Shown here piece after piece: positions 1-4,455 of a stretch of 6,640 nt of DNA. The stretch covers positions 1-6,640 of the forward strand of contig JACPNI010000055.1 in the NCBI GenBank assembly GCA_016185555.1. Reading direction: 5' to 3'. Made by a program: the position numbers and the translations under genes. The stretch comes from Candidatus Woesearchaeota archaeon (GTDB lineage: Archaea > Nanobdellota > Nanobdellia > SCGC-AAA011-G17 > JACPNG01). The notes beneath the pieces were generated by a model. That model had not been told where the DNA came from. It searched no databases and was given only the letters and a program-made list of their open reading frames with translations. Within the stretch, counting starts at the first letter, position 1; every line of letters starts with the position of its first letter.

Positions 1-16
1 AGTAAAACTTCTATAT

Positions 17-45
17 AATTATTACGATAATAATTTGTAATAATT
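17..45. repeat. 9-bp inverted repeat upstream of the first gene
   Basis: AATTATTAC (17-25) is matched exactly by its reverse complement GTAATAATT (37-45) across an 11-base spacer. A one-mismatch third copy, GTAGTAATT, lies at 51-59, 14 bases after the second arm and just ahead of the TATA box. Such an arrangement could bind a dimeric regulator or form the 3' hairpin of a gene left of the window. In DNA this AT-rich chance is a real alternative. Confidence 0.3.
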
Positions 46-65
46 TAAAAGTAGTAATTTAAGAA

Positions 66-78
66 AGGTTTATATATC
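66..78 (+). promoter_or_regulatory. Archaeal TATA box of the first gene
   Basis: AAGGTTTATATAT (65-77) looks like a BRE/TATA element. Its centre near 73 is about 29 bases before the ATG at 102. Archaeal transcription normally begins about 25 bases downstream of the TATA centre, so the transcript should start within a few bases of the ATG. No Shine-Dalgarno sequence precedes the ATG, consistent with a leaderless mRNA. Confidence 0.6.
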
Positions 79-101
79 TCGTATTTGTAGCTAAAATAAA
101 A

Positions 102-914
102 ATGAAGCTATTTACAAATAAGACAAAGAAAACTCTTGAGTTAGTTGGCTTACTTGGAATTTTTAGTAATGGGGGTTATGCATATGGTGAATCTCTTGTC
201 CTTAAATTGAAACCAATAACCAAGATAACAAATTCTGAGCTTAAAATTATTGAGAATGCTTCAAGACAAAGTGGAATAAGTCAGCTAATCAATGCTGAAT
301 CTTTTAGTGTAAATAGAGATGGGATCGTTAAAATATTATTTAAAGATGGTTCTGAAAAATTGTTTGGTTATAGTGGCGGCAATTTCAGTGGGATTATAGA
401 TGAAAACTCTTCTGATAAAGAATCAAATTACCGTATTGAAGCAAGCAGGATTGGAAGTGAGTTTCTTACTGTGTCTACGTATAGACGATATGATACATAT
501 GAGAATGAAAAACCCGAACCTTTGCTTCGTTTGGATGAATTAGTATCAGATTATGTTGCACTTCTTAATGGTAATTTATCTCATTTAAATAACAATTCTC
601 CTCCCTATTTAGGTGATATAGTAATAAGGGGTAATCGTTATTTTCGTTCTCTTGAGCCTTTAGTTCCATATTTTAATACACAGACAGCAATAGAGTTTTA
701 CGATGGTTATATTTATAGCGGTAAGGCCCTTAAAGAGGATATACCATCTGATGAGGAAAAGAAAGAGGCAATTAGAAAAATAAGGAATTTAATTATTTCA
801 GACAAAGAAAATATCCTCCAAATATATTTTAATTTATATTCCACTGAAGAAATTAAACGTTTAGATCCAGAAACTTATGAAGAATTGAAAGAGTTGAAAA
901 GGGAATACATGTAG
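102..914 (+). CDS. Unrecognised 270-residue protein, possibly exported
   Basis: I do not recognise the family. The N-terminus has a basic stretch (KKTKKT-like, residues 7-11), then a modestly hydrophobic segment LELVGLLGIF (about 12-21), then small and polar residues ending near AYGES (27-31). This resembles a short or weak signal peptide, and no other membrane segment is visible. The middle (about 70-200) is rich in Asn, Ser, Tyr, Gly and Asp with alternating hydrophobic residues, suggesting beta structure. The last 55 residues are charged and probably helical (EEKKEAIRKIRNL, ETYEELKELKREYM). There are no cysteines. The start is supported by the TATA box 29 bases upstream. The gene converges on cbf5 with only 17 bases between stop codons and appears monocistronic. 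It could be a cell-surface or envelope protein; a cytosolic role is not excluded. The reading frame is certain, the export claim is weak. Confidence 0.75.
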   Translation: MKLFTNKTKKTLELVGLLGIFSNGGYAYGESLVLKLKPITKITNSELKIIENASRQSGISQLINAESFSVNRDGIVKILFKDGSEKLFGYSGGNFSGIIDENSSDKESNYRIEASRIGSEFLTVSTYRRYDTYENEKPEPLLRLDELVSDYVALLNGNLSHLNNNSPPYLGDIVIRGNRYFRSLEPLVPYFNTQTAIEFYDGYIYSGKALKEDIPSDEEKKEAIRKIRNLIISDKENILQIYFNLYSTEEIKRLDPETYEELKELKREYM

Positions 915-931
915 GGTCCCGAAATTAATCA

Positions 932-1918
932 CTAGGTCTTCTTGAATTTAGGATAAATCCCGGGTTTCATAAACACTTTAGTGGATGTTACAACTAAACC
1001 TTTGTCTTTCTTTTTTATGCCTTCAGAATTCATAATAGCTTTCCCTAAACAAACCAGCTCATCCTTTAAAGTCATAACAGCAACTAAATCATTTTCTTTG
1101 ATATCAGAATTAAACTTAGAAATTCCAGGTATAGAAAGGCCTGCGCCATGACAAAGAGAATCTACAGCAGTATCTGTGACCCAAATTTTCCCTAGATGAG
1201 AAACTGCAAATTCTATTGGTTTTATTATTTTTCTTAGATAAGCTTCATTGCCTTGTTTATAATACTCATAACCATCTTTTATGTCATGTAATGTATACCA
1301 TTCTTTATCGTTAAAAGGACCTGCTTTCGTTCTTACTAATTCCTGCATATGTGCATTTGTTCCTAGTTTTTTGCCGAAATCAAAACAGAATTTTCTTATA
1401 TAGAAACCTGCTTGGCAGCCGATCTTAAACAGTACATTCCTTCCATCTACTTCTAATATTCTTAAATAATAAATCTCTCTTTCCCTGATTTGTCTTTTAA
1501 CTGCACTCTTTACTGGGGGGAGTTGTTTTGTTTTTCCAACCCATTCTTTCATTGCTTTTTCTATTGTCTCTGGTTCTATGGTTTCATGAATATACATCAA
1601 ACAGACATATTCTTTTCCAGCAAGAAGCAATGCGTGTGAGATCCTGGTCGCATCACCAAGCGCAATTGGTAGTACACCCGTTACTCCGGGGTCCAAAGTT
1701 CCCCCATGTCCGACTTTGGTATTTAAAATTTTTTTAACATAATCAGCTACCTGGTGTGAAGTCGGCCCGGCAGGCTTGTTTAGACAAATAACTCCATAGT
1801 TAATTAACTCAGATATCCCTTTACTGTTTGGGTTAATTCCATAAGAAGGAGAAGTTGTAAAACCTTTCTTTATAATTACTTCTCTTTGTACTTTTTCATA
1901 AGGCAGCATATCTTCCAT
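932..1918 (-). CDS. cbf5: tRNA/rRNA pseudouridine synthase Cbf5 (dyskerin homologue)
   Basis: Catalytic subunit of the archaeal H/ACA ribonucleoprotein, which isomerises guide-selected uridines in rRNA to pseudouridine with Nop10, Gar1 and L7Ae. Archaeal Cbf5 can also modify tRNA U55. The TruB-type core is plain: INYGVICLNKPAGPTSHQVA (about 39-58), then the catalytic loop GHGGTLDPGVTGVLPIALG (70-88) with Asp76 as nucleophile. LPPVKSAVKRQIREREIYYL (about 133-152), GCQAGFYIRKFCFDFGKKLG (167-186) and ELVRTKAGPF are further family blocks. Residues from about 243 (GKIWVTDTAVDSLCHGAGL) to 320 form the C-terminal PUA domain that binds the ACA end of the guide. At 328 residues it is normal length. 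Met1 at 1918 is preferred over Met4 because a TATA-like box lies about 27 bases upstream. It is transcribed alone; nop10 and gar1 are not in the window. Confidence 0.96.
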   Translation of the reverse strand: MEDMLPYEKVQREVIIKKGFTTSPSYGINPNSKGISELINYGVICLNKPAGPTSHQVADYVKKILNTKVGHGGTLDPGVTGVLPIALGDATRISHALLLAGKEYVCLMYIHETIEPETIEKAMKEWVGKTKQLPPVKSAVKRQIREREIYYLRILEVDGRNVLFKIGCQAGFYIRKFCFDFGKKLGTNAHMQELVRTKAGPFNDKEWYTLHDIKDGYEYYKQGNEAYLRKIIKPIEFAVSHLGKIWVTDTAVDSLCHGAGLSIPGISKFNSDIKENDLVAVMTLKDELVCLGKAIMNSEGIKKKDKGLVVTSTKVFMKPGIYPKFKKT

Positions 1919-1938
1919 AAGAGGCTAATGAGCCAAAT

Positions 1939-1953
1939 GCTTAAAAGTTTTTT
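1939..1953 (-). promoter_or_regulatory. Probable TATA box of cbf5
   Basis: Read on the minus strand this is AAAAAACTTTTAAGC. It closely resembles the AAAACTTTTTAAAC element ahead of rps19e. Its centre near 1945 is 27 bases before the cbf5 ATG at 1918, predicting a leaderless mRNA. A second candidate, CCTTTATAAAT on the minus strand at 1971-1981, would give a leader of about 30 bases, so the choice between them is uncertain. Confidence 0.5.
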
Positions 1954-2015
1954 GCCCAGCCCTAAATTTTATTTATAAAGGTTATGAATTTTCTGTATGT
2001 ATTAGCTTTTCATAA

Positions 2016-2029
2016 GGTATTTATAAAGC
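2016..2029 (+). promoter_or_regulatory. TATA box for a candidate small RNA
   Basis: AGGTATTTATAAAGC (2015-2029) on the + strand matches the archaeal BRE/TATA pattern with centre near 2023, predicting transcription from about 2049. No open reading frame of note begins within the next 150 bases on this strand. What follows is three hairpins and a T run, so the promoter appears to drive a noncoding transcript. The sequence could also be chance in an AT-rich gap. Confidence 0.4.
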
Positions 2030-2048
2030 TTTAGCTAAGTAATATATT

Positions 2049-2171
2049 AGATAGAGATTAAGACTCCTCCATTGTCTTAATTGACTCATATTTCATAACT
2101 GCTCACGTAGTTATGATAAACAAACAAAAATAAAGTCCCAACTTTCCTCCTTTTTGTTGGGACTTTTTTTT
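2049..2171 (+). ncRNA. Candidate three-hairpin small RNA with UCCUCC loops
   Basis: Three perfect or near-perfect inverted repeats follow one another in the gap between cbf5 and the ribosomal operon. Hairpin 1 pairs ATTAAGAC (2057-2064) with GTCTTAAT (2074-2081), loop TCCTCCATT. Hairpin 2 pairs TCATAACTGC (2093-2102) with GTAGTTATGA (2107-2116), ten pairs including one G.U, loop TCAC. Hairpin 3 pairs AAAGTCCCAAC (2132-2142) with GTTGGGACTTT (2156-2166), eleven pairs, and runs into eight T (2164-2171). A + strand TATA box lies about 26 bases before the expected start. Loops 1 and 3 both contain TCCTCC, complementary to GGAGG-type Shine-Dalgarno sequences and similar to the 3' end of archaeal 16S rRNA. 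This suggests a regulatory RNA of about 120 bases that blocks ribosome binding sites. No known RNA family is recognised; it does not have box C/D or clear H/ACA architecture. Hairpin 3 may instead simply terminate the neighbouring operon. Confidence 0.45.
2132..2171. terminator. Bidirectional hairpin terminator
   Basis: An 11-bp perfect stem (2132-2142 with 2156-2166) around a 13-base pyrimidine loop. On the + strand it ends in eight T. On the minus strand, where it lies about 45 bases after the rpl31e stop codon, the stem is followed by ATTTTTGTTTG, also T-rich. It can therefore end the ribosomal operon and the + strand candidate RNA. Archaeal termination depends mainly on T tracts, so the stem may instead protect 3' ends. 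Confidence 0.6.
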
Positions 2172-2212
2172 AAATATGATTTTCTTCTGTTTAAATATTA
2201 AATTTTGAAGAA

Positions 2213-2734
2213 CTATTTCTTTTTAGAACTAGTAACAATACCAGCTTTAGCAGGAAGTTTTTGTGGCTTAACAGATTCGTCTTTTGTTTTGCCCCTTGTT
2301 TTATGCTCGATTTTTTCGTGTTCAAGAACTTCTTTCTTCTCTTTTTCTTCTGCAACTTTTTCCTTCTCACTCTTTGTTTCTTGTTCCTTAACTTCCTTAC
2401 CGGTAATTGTGTCTTTCAGCCTTTCTGTCAGACCTTTTTTCTTTTCCTCTTTCACTTCTTCCCTTGGTGCATTTATAGAATCTGCCTTGGCGTAAACATT
2501 ATCTTTTTCTTCAACTTTTATGACTTTAACAGAAACTTTATTTGGGGGGTGTTTTCTCCCTCTTGCATGAACTTCTCTGTTAAGATAATCCCCGAGCTTT
2601 ATCTCCTCAACTTTCATATGCCTTTTTAAGAAATTCCGGATAGTGGTTATGGCTTTTTTTGCTCTCCTATATGGAGGAACTTTAAGCATTTCTTTTTTTA
2701 ACGGGATAACATAATTTCTTTCTAATTCTGCCAT
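2213..2734 (-). CDS. rpl31e: Large ribosomal subunit protein eL31 with long charged C-terminal tail
   Basis: eL31 sits near the polypeptide exit tunnel of the 50S subunit. Residues 1 to about 88 are the conserved domain: RNYVIPLKKEMLKVPPYRRA (6-25), KKAITTIRNFLKRHMK (26-41), KLGDYLNREVHARGRKHPP (46-64) and the strand VSVKVIKVEEKDNVYAK (67-83). Archaeal eL31 is usually about 80-95 residues. Here the protein runs to 173, the last 85 being dominated by Lys and Glu (EEVKEEKKKGLTERLKDTIT, KEKVAEEKEKKEVLEHE) and ending in SSKKK. The tail is in frame without interruption and looks disordered or helical and exposed on the ribosome surface. The ATG lies 3 bases after the rpl39e stop codon, as the last gene of the rps19e operon. 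In many archaea eIF6 follows eL31; here the hairpin terminator follows instead. The eL31 identity is secure; the role of the tail is unknown. Confidence 0.93.
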   Translation of the reverse strand: MAELERNYVIPLKKEMLKVPPYRRAKKAITTIRNFLKRHMKVEEIKLGDYLNREVHARGRKHPPNKVSVKVIKVEEKDNVYAKADSINAPREEVKEEKKKGLTERLKDTITGKEVKEQETKSEKEKVAEEKEKKEVLEHEKIEHKTRGKTKDESVKPQKLPAKAGIVTSSKKK

Positions 2735-2737
2735 TTT

Positions 2738-2911
2738 CTATGCCTTTGTTTTGGTTCTTCTCCAGCTTCTTCTTTTTGCAGTATGCCGGCCGGGGTGGAC
2801 CTTTCTCCCCTTGCCATATATTTTAGGAACAGTCCAAAAAGGGGCCCATTTAGTTTGTTTAAGCAGTTTTGCTAGTCGATTTTTTTTGCCTGTTGGTTTA
2901 TATCTTGCCAT
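2738..2911 (-). CDS. rpl39e: Large ribosomal subunit protein eL39
   Basis: A 57-residue highly basic protein of the 50S exit tunnel. The reading frame starts MARYKPTGKKNRLAKLLKQT, continues with a central KWAPFWTVPKIYGKG (residues 21-35), and ends with HTAKRRSWRRTKTKA. Matching family features are the GKKxRLAKxLKQ block near the N-terminus, the Trp-rich middle, and the R(R)xWRRxKxK ending. The family is usually about 50-52 residues, so this one is slightly long in the middle. The ATG at 2911 is one base from the pdcd5 stop codon, and its stop codon is 3 bases before the rpl31e start, so all are surely co-transcribed. The eL39-eL31 order is a conserved archaeal arrangement. There is no strong Shine-Dalgarno sequence, so translation may be coupled to the upstream gene. 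Confidence 0.93.
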   Translation of the reverse strand: MARYKPTGKKNRLAKLLKQTKWAPFWTVPKIYGKGRKVHPGRHTAKRRSWRRTKTKA

Positions 2912-2912
2912 T

Positions 2913-3260
2913 TTATTTCTTTTGGATCTTGAATTCTTTTTTTTGTTCCTGGAGGTTAATAAGCAAATCTTTGAGTTGTTGATCAGTTATCTTTTCTCGA
3001 ATGTTCCCTGTTTTTATTGCCTCAGCTATTATTACTGTTACCTGAATTGCTTTTTCAAAGTGTGCAACCTTAAGGTTACTATATCTTGTTATTGCCTCCC
3101 CACTCATATATTGTTTTGCCAGGTTTTCAAGGGATGCAATCTGCTGTTGCAACTGCGCTTCTTCTTCAATTGCTTTTTGCTGTTCTTGAATATTCTTTTC
3201 CAGCATCTTGCGCTGAAGTTCTTCAAGATGCTTTCTTTTGATAGCATCTAAATCATTCAT
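2913..3260 (-). CDS. PDCD5/TFAR19-family DNA-binding protein
   Basis: A 115-residue all-helical protein of the PDCD5 (TFAR19) family, annotated in archaea as DNA-binding protein; its cellular role is not settled. Visible features are a long, charged N-terminal helix (AIKRKHLEELQRKMLEKNIQ, 6-25) followed by a Gln/Glu-rich segment (EQQKAIEEEAQLQQQIASL, 26-44). The core three-helix signature is LAKQYMSGEAITRYSNLKVA (47-66), then HFEKAIQVTVIIAEAIKTG (67-85) and ITDQQLKDLLINLQEQ (91-106). The C-terminus is basic (KKEFKIQKK). Length is typical. It lies between rps19e (one-base gap) and rpl39e (one-base gap), its usual archaeal position, which links it to ribosome-related expression. No Shine-Dalgarno sequence is evident ahead of the ATG, so it is probably translated by coupling. 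Confidence 0.93.
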   Translation of the reverse strand: MNDLDAIKRKHLEELQRKMLEKNIQEQQKAIEEEAQLQQQIASLENLAKQYMSGEAITRYSNLKVAHFEKAIQVTVIIAEAIKTGNIREKITDQQLKDLLINLQEQKKEFKIQKK

Positions 3261-3261
3261 A

Positions 3262-3693
3262 TTAGCTTGCTTCTTTTTTGGCTAATCGGCTTGCTATTTT
3301 ATCGAGGAAGCTTTTACCTTTCGGTGTTACAACCCTTCCTTTGTAGGTGCTTTTCTCTGCTTTTTTGATTAATTCAGCCTTTTCAAGCTCTTGTAATATC
3401 ACTCTTATTATTTTACCAGATGCTTTTCTAAATTCTTCTGGCTTATATCCTCTATGTTTCTTGCTGCCAAATTTTGTCCTTAACTTTGAAACACCTAATG
3501 GCCCTTGGGTATATATCTTTCTTAATACGGCAGCTGATCTTGTAAACCACCAGTCATCCCTTTCAGGAGGCCTTGTTTTTGAGGTTCCCGTTTTAACGAA
3601 CATTGACCATTCTGGCTGTTTAATTATCTTTTTAAGCTCAACTGCTGCATTTTCTATTAATTCATTAATATCAACATCATTTATTGTTGTCAT
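3262..3693 (-). CDS. rps19e: Small ribosomal subunit protein eS19
   Basis: eS19 is a 30S head protein, shared by archaea and eukaryotes and needed for small-subunit maturation. The 143 residues cover the whole winged-helix fold. Clear signatures are PEWSMFVKTGTSKTRPPERD (27-46), DWWFTRSAAVLRKIY (47-61), the G-P-L-G-V-S-K-L-R block (64-72), KFGSKKHRGYKPEEFRKASG (74-93), IIRVILQELEKAELIKK (95-111) and GRVVTPKGKSFLDKIA (119-134). It is the first gene of the four-gene minus-strand operon rps19e-pdcd5-rpl39e-rpl31e. The ATG at 3693 is supported by a TATA-like box about 33 bases upstream, giving a leader of only a few bases. Its promoter lies back to back with that of vapB. Confidence 0.96.
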   Translation of the reverse strand: MTTINDVDINELIENAAVELKKIIKQPEWSMFVKTGTSKTRPPERDDWWFTRSAAVLRKIYTQGPLGVSKLRTKFGSKKHRGYKPEEFRKASGKIIRVILQELEKAELIKKAEKSTYKGRVVTPKGKSFLDKIASRLAKKEAS

Positions 3694-3719
3694 TTTAGCT
3701 TAATCATATTTACAAGAAG

Positions 3720-3735
3720 GGTTTAAAAAGTTTTA
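3720..3735 (-). promoter_or_regulatory. TATA box of the rps19e ribosomal operon
   Basis: On the minus strand the sequence reads GGTAAAACTTTTTAAACC, with TTTTTAAA centred near 3726. Transcription should start near 3700, about 7 bases before the ATG at 3693. There is no room for a Shine-Dalgarno sequence, so the first cistron is effectively leaderless. Confidence 0.55.
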
Positions 3736-3750
3736 CCTATCATTAGAAAT

Positions 3751-3784
3751 GTTTATATATATATATGTATATTCATATGTATAC
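3751..3784 (+). promoter_or_regulatory. vapBC promoter with repeated candidate operator
   Basis: GTTTATATATAT (3751-3762) is a good TATA box whose centre is about 30 bases before the ATG at 3786. Between it and the ATG, ATATGTATA occurs twice, at 3763-3771 and 3775-3783, 12 bases apart. The same stretch holds GTATA (3767-3771) and TATAC (3780-3784) as inverted arms around 8 bases. Antitoxins often bind such sites over their own start to repress the operon; here that is inference. Confidence 0.45.
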
Positions 3785-3785
3785 T

Positions 3786-4013
3786 ATGGCAAAGACAATA
3801 ATGATATCAAATGATGTTTATAAAGAACTTAAAACGCTTAAGCGAGATAAAAGTTTCAGTGAGCTTTTAAAAGATCTATTAAATCCTGGTAATGTTAAAA
3901 AAGGCTCTAGTTTAAAAGATTGTTTAGGGTTGCTTAAAAAAGATAAAGAATGGGAAGAAATTGAAAAGGATATTAAAAGGGGCTGGAAATCTTGGTCCAA
4001 AAAGTATGCTTAG
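3786..4013 (+). CDS. vapB: VapB-type antitoxin (archaeal UPF0330/DUF217-like)
   Basis: Probable antitoxin that neutralises the PIN-domain toxin encoded next to it and represses the operon. The 75 residues begin AKTIMISNDVYKELKTLKRD, the start of the archaeal VapB family: a short strand (KTIMIS, 3-8) and then a helix (DVYKELKTLKR, 10-20) with the loop and second helix DKSFSELLKDLL (21-32). This ribbon-helix-helix-like part should bind DNA. The C-terminal half (SLKDCLGLLKKDKEWEEIEK, 42-61, then WKSWSKKY) is an amphipathic toxin-binding arm. The ATG at 3786 is chosen over one at 3765 because the family begins here and the TATA box is 30 bases upstream; the earlier ATG would lie within or next to the TATA region. 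Its last 22 bases overlap vapC. Confidence 0.85.
   Translation: MAKTIMISNDVYKELKTLKRDKSFSELLKDLLNPGNVKKGSSLKDCLGLLKKDKEWEEIEKDIKRGWKSWSKKYA
3979..3982 (+). promoter_or_regulatory. Possible ribosome binding site of vapC
   Basis: AAAAGGGGC inside vapB places GGGG nine bases before the TTG start of vapC at 3992. No ATG or GTG lies in the vapC frame between the upstream in-frame stop (3974-3976) and the first PIN residues, so this weak site helps support the TTG. Confidence 0.35.
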
Positions 4014-4363
4014 ATACAGATGTTACTATAGCTATATTAAATAATGAAGATGGGGCCTTTAAATTTATAGAAAGAATAGAAGAATTTGATGTTTTTATTT
4101 CTACTATTACACTATTCGAGTTGTTACAGAGGGAAACTAATTTGGATATAATTGAGGTGTTCAGAGATAGAGTTAAGGTTTTAAACTTTGATGAATTATC
4201 TTCCAGAAAGGCAAGCTCTATTTATAAAGACCTGAAGAAAAAAGGAAAAATTGTAGATTTTAGGGATGTATTTATAGCCTCTATATGTTTAGTTAATAAT
4301 TGTAAATTAGCAACATTAAATGGGAAACACTTTGAAAATATTGAGGGATTAAATTTAATATAA
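3992..4363 (+). CDS. vapC: VapC-type PIN-domain ribonuclease toxin
   Basis: A PIN-domain endoribonuclease, the toxin of the VapBC pair; relatives cut tRNA or rRNA in a metal-dependent way. The 123 residues carry the acidic centre: Asp8 in VCLDTDVTIAIL (5-16), Glu43 in STITLFELLQ (37-46) and Asp92 in KIVDFRDVFIASICLVNN (86-103). The following TLNGKHFENI (108-117) is the family's T-x-N-x-x-x-F motif with Asn110. Length is typical. The only possible start is TTG at 3992, within vapB, giving a 22-base overlap and presumably coupled translation. Such a weak start may keep toxin below antitoxin. The acidic residues are all present, so the toxin looks intact. The last codons and stop lie in a 20-bp sequence repeated at 5706-5725. 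Confidence 0.9.
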   Translation: MVQKVCLDTDVTIAILNNEDGAFKFIERIEEFDVFISTITLFELLQRETNLDIIEVFRDRVKVLNFDELSSRKASSIYKDLKKKGKIVDFRDVFIASICLVNNCKLATLNGKHFENIEGLNLI

Positions 4364-4372
4364 TCATTCCTT
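4353..4372 (+). repeat. 20-bp direct repeat, left copy (vapC 3' end)
   Basis: The sequence beginning ATTTAATATA and ending ATCATTCCTT is identical at 4353-4372 and 5706-5725. This copy covers the last codons and stop of vapC. The two copies enclose 1,333 bases carrying the MNT, HEPN and 35-codon genes. The match ends sharply at both sides. Confidence 0.85.
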
Positions 4373-4410
4373 AATACGACAAAGAGAAAAATAATACAAT
4401 TTATAAAACC

Positions 4411-4425
4411 ACAAAATATATAAAT
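4411..4425 (+). promoter_or_regulatory. TATA box of the MNT/HEPN operon
   Basis: ACAAAATATATAAAT has its centre near 4419, predicting transcription from about 4444-4446 and a leader of roughly 10 bases to the ATG at 4456. An alternative box, ACAATTTATAAAAC, lies at 4396-4409. Confidence 0.45.
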
Positions 4426-4437
4426 GATATTATAATA

Positions 4438-4451
4438 GTATCAATTGATAC
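4438..4451. promoter_or_regulatory. 14-bp perfect palindrome, candidate operator of the MNT gene
   Basis: GTATCAATTGATAC equals its own reverse complement. It covers the predicted transcription start and ends 4 bases before the ATG. The first gene product starts with a winged helix-turn-helix, so this is a natural site for autorepression. Binding is inference from position and symmetry. Confidence 0.5.
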
Positions 4452-4455
4452 CAAA

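Noticed and set aside
914..931. Terminator hairpin between the first gene and cbf5
   Set aside because: Only a GGG-T-CCC palindrome is present in the 17-base gap and no clear stem plus T run is seen on either strand.
1528..1737. A 69-codon + strand frame within cbf5
   Set aside because: It is antisense to the conserved catalytic part of Cbf5.
2049..2131. H/ACA guide RNA or box C/D RNA beside cbf5
   Set aside because: The stems are too short and lack an internal pseudouridylation pocket, kink-turn and a correctly placed ACA; no box C and D pair is placed correctly either.
2205..2629. Two + strand frames rich in Phe, Ser and Leu opposite rpl31e
   Set aside because: They are antisense shadows of a Lys/Glu-rich coding strand and have no promoter or recognisable domain.
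2751..3251. A 166-codon + strand frame opposite rpl39e and pdcd5
   Set aside because: Its hydrophobic, Cys-rich look is the complement of basic and Glu/Gln-rich codons; it covers two well-supported genes.
3347..3703. A 118-codon + strand frame opposite rps19e
   Set aside because: rps19e is a clear family match on the other strand and this frame has no independent support.
3765..3785. In-frame ATG at 3765 as the vapB start
   Set aside because: It lies 9 bases from the TATA box, upstream of the expected transcription start, and adds seven residues before the family's usual first residues.
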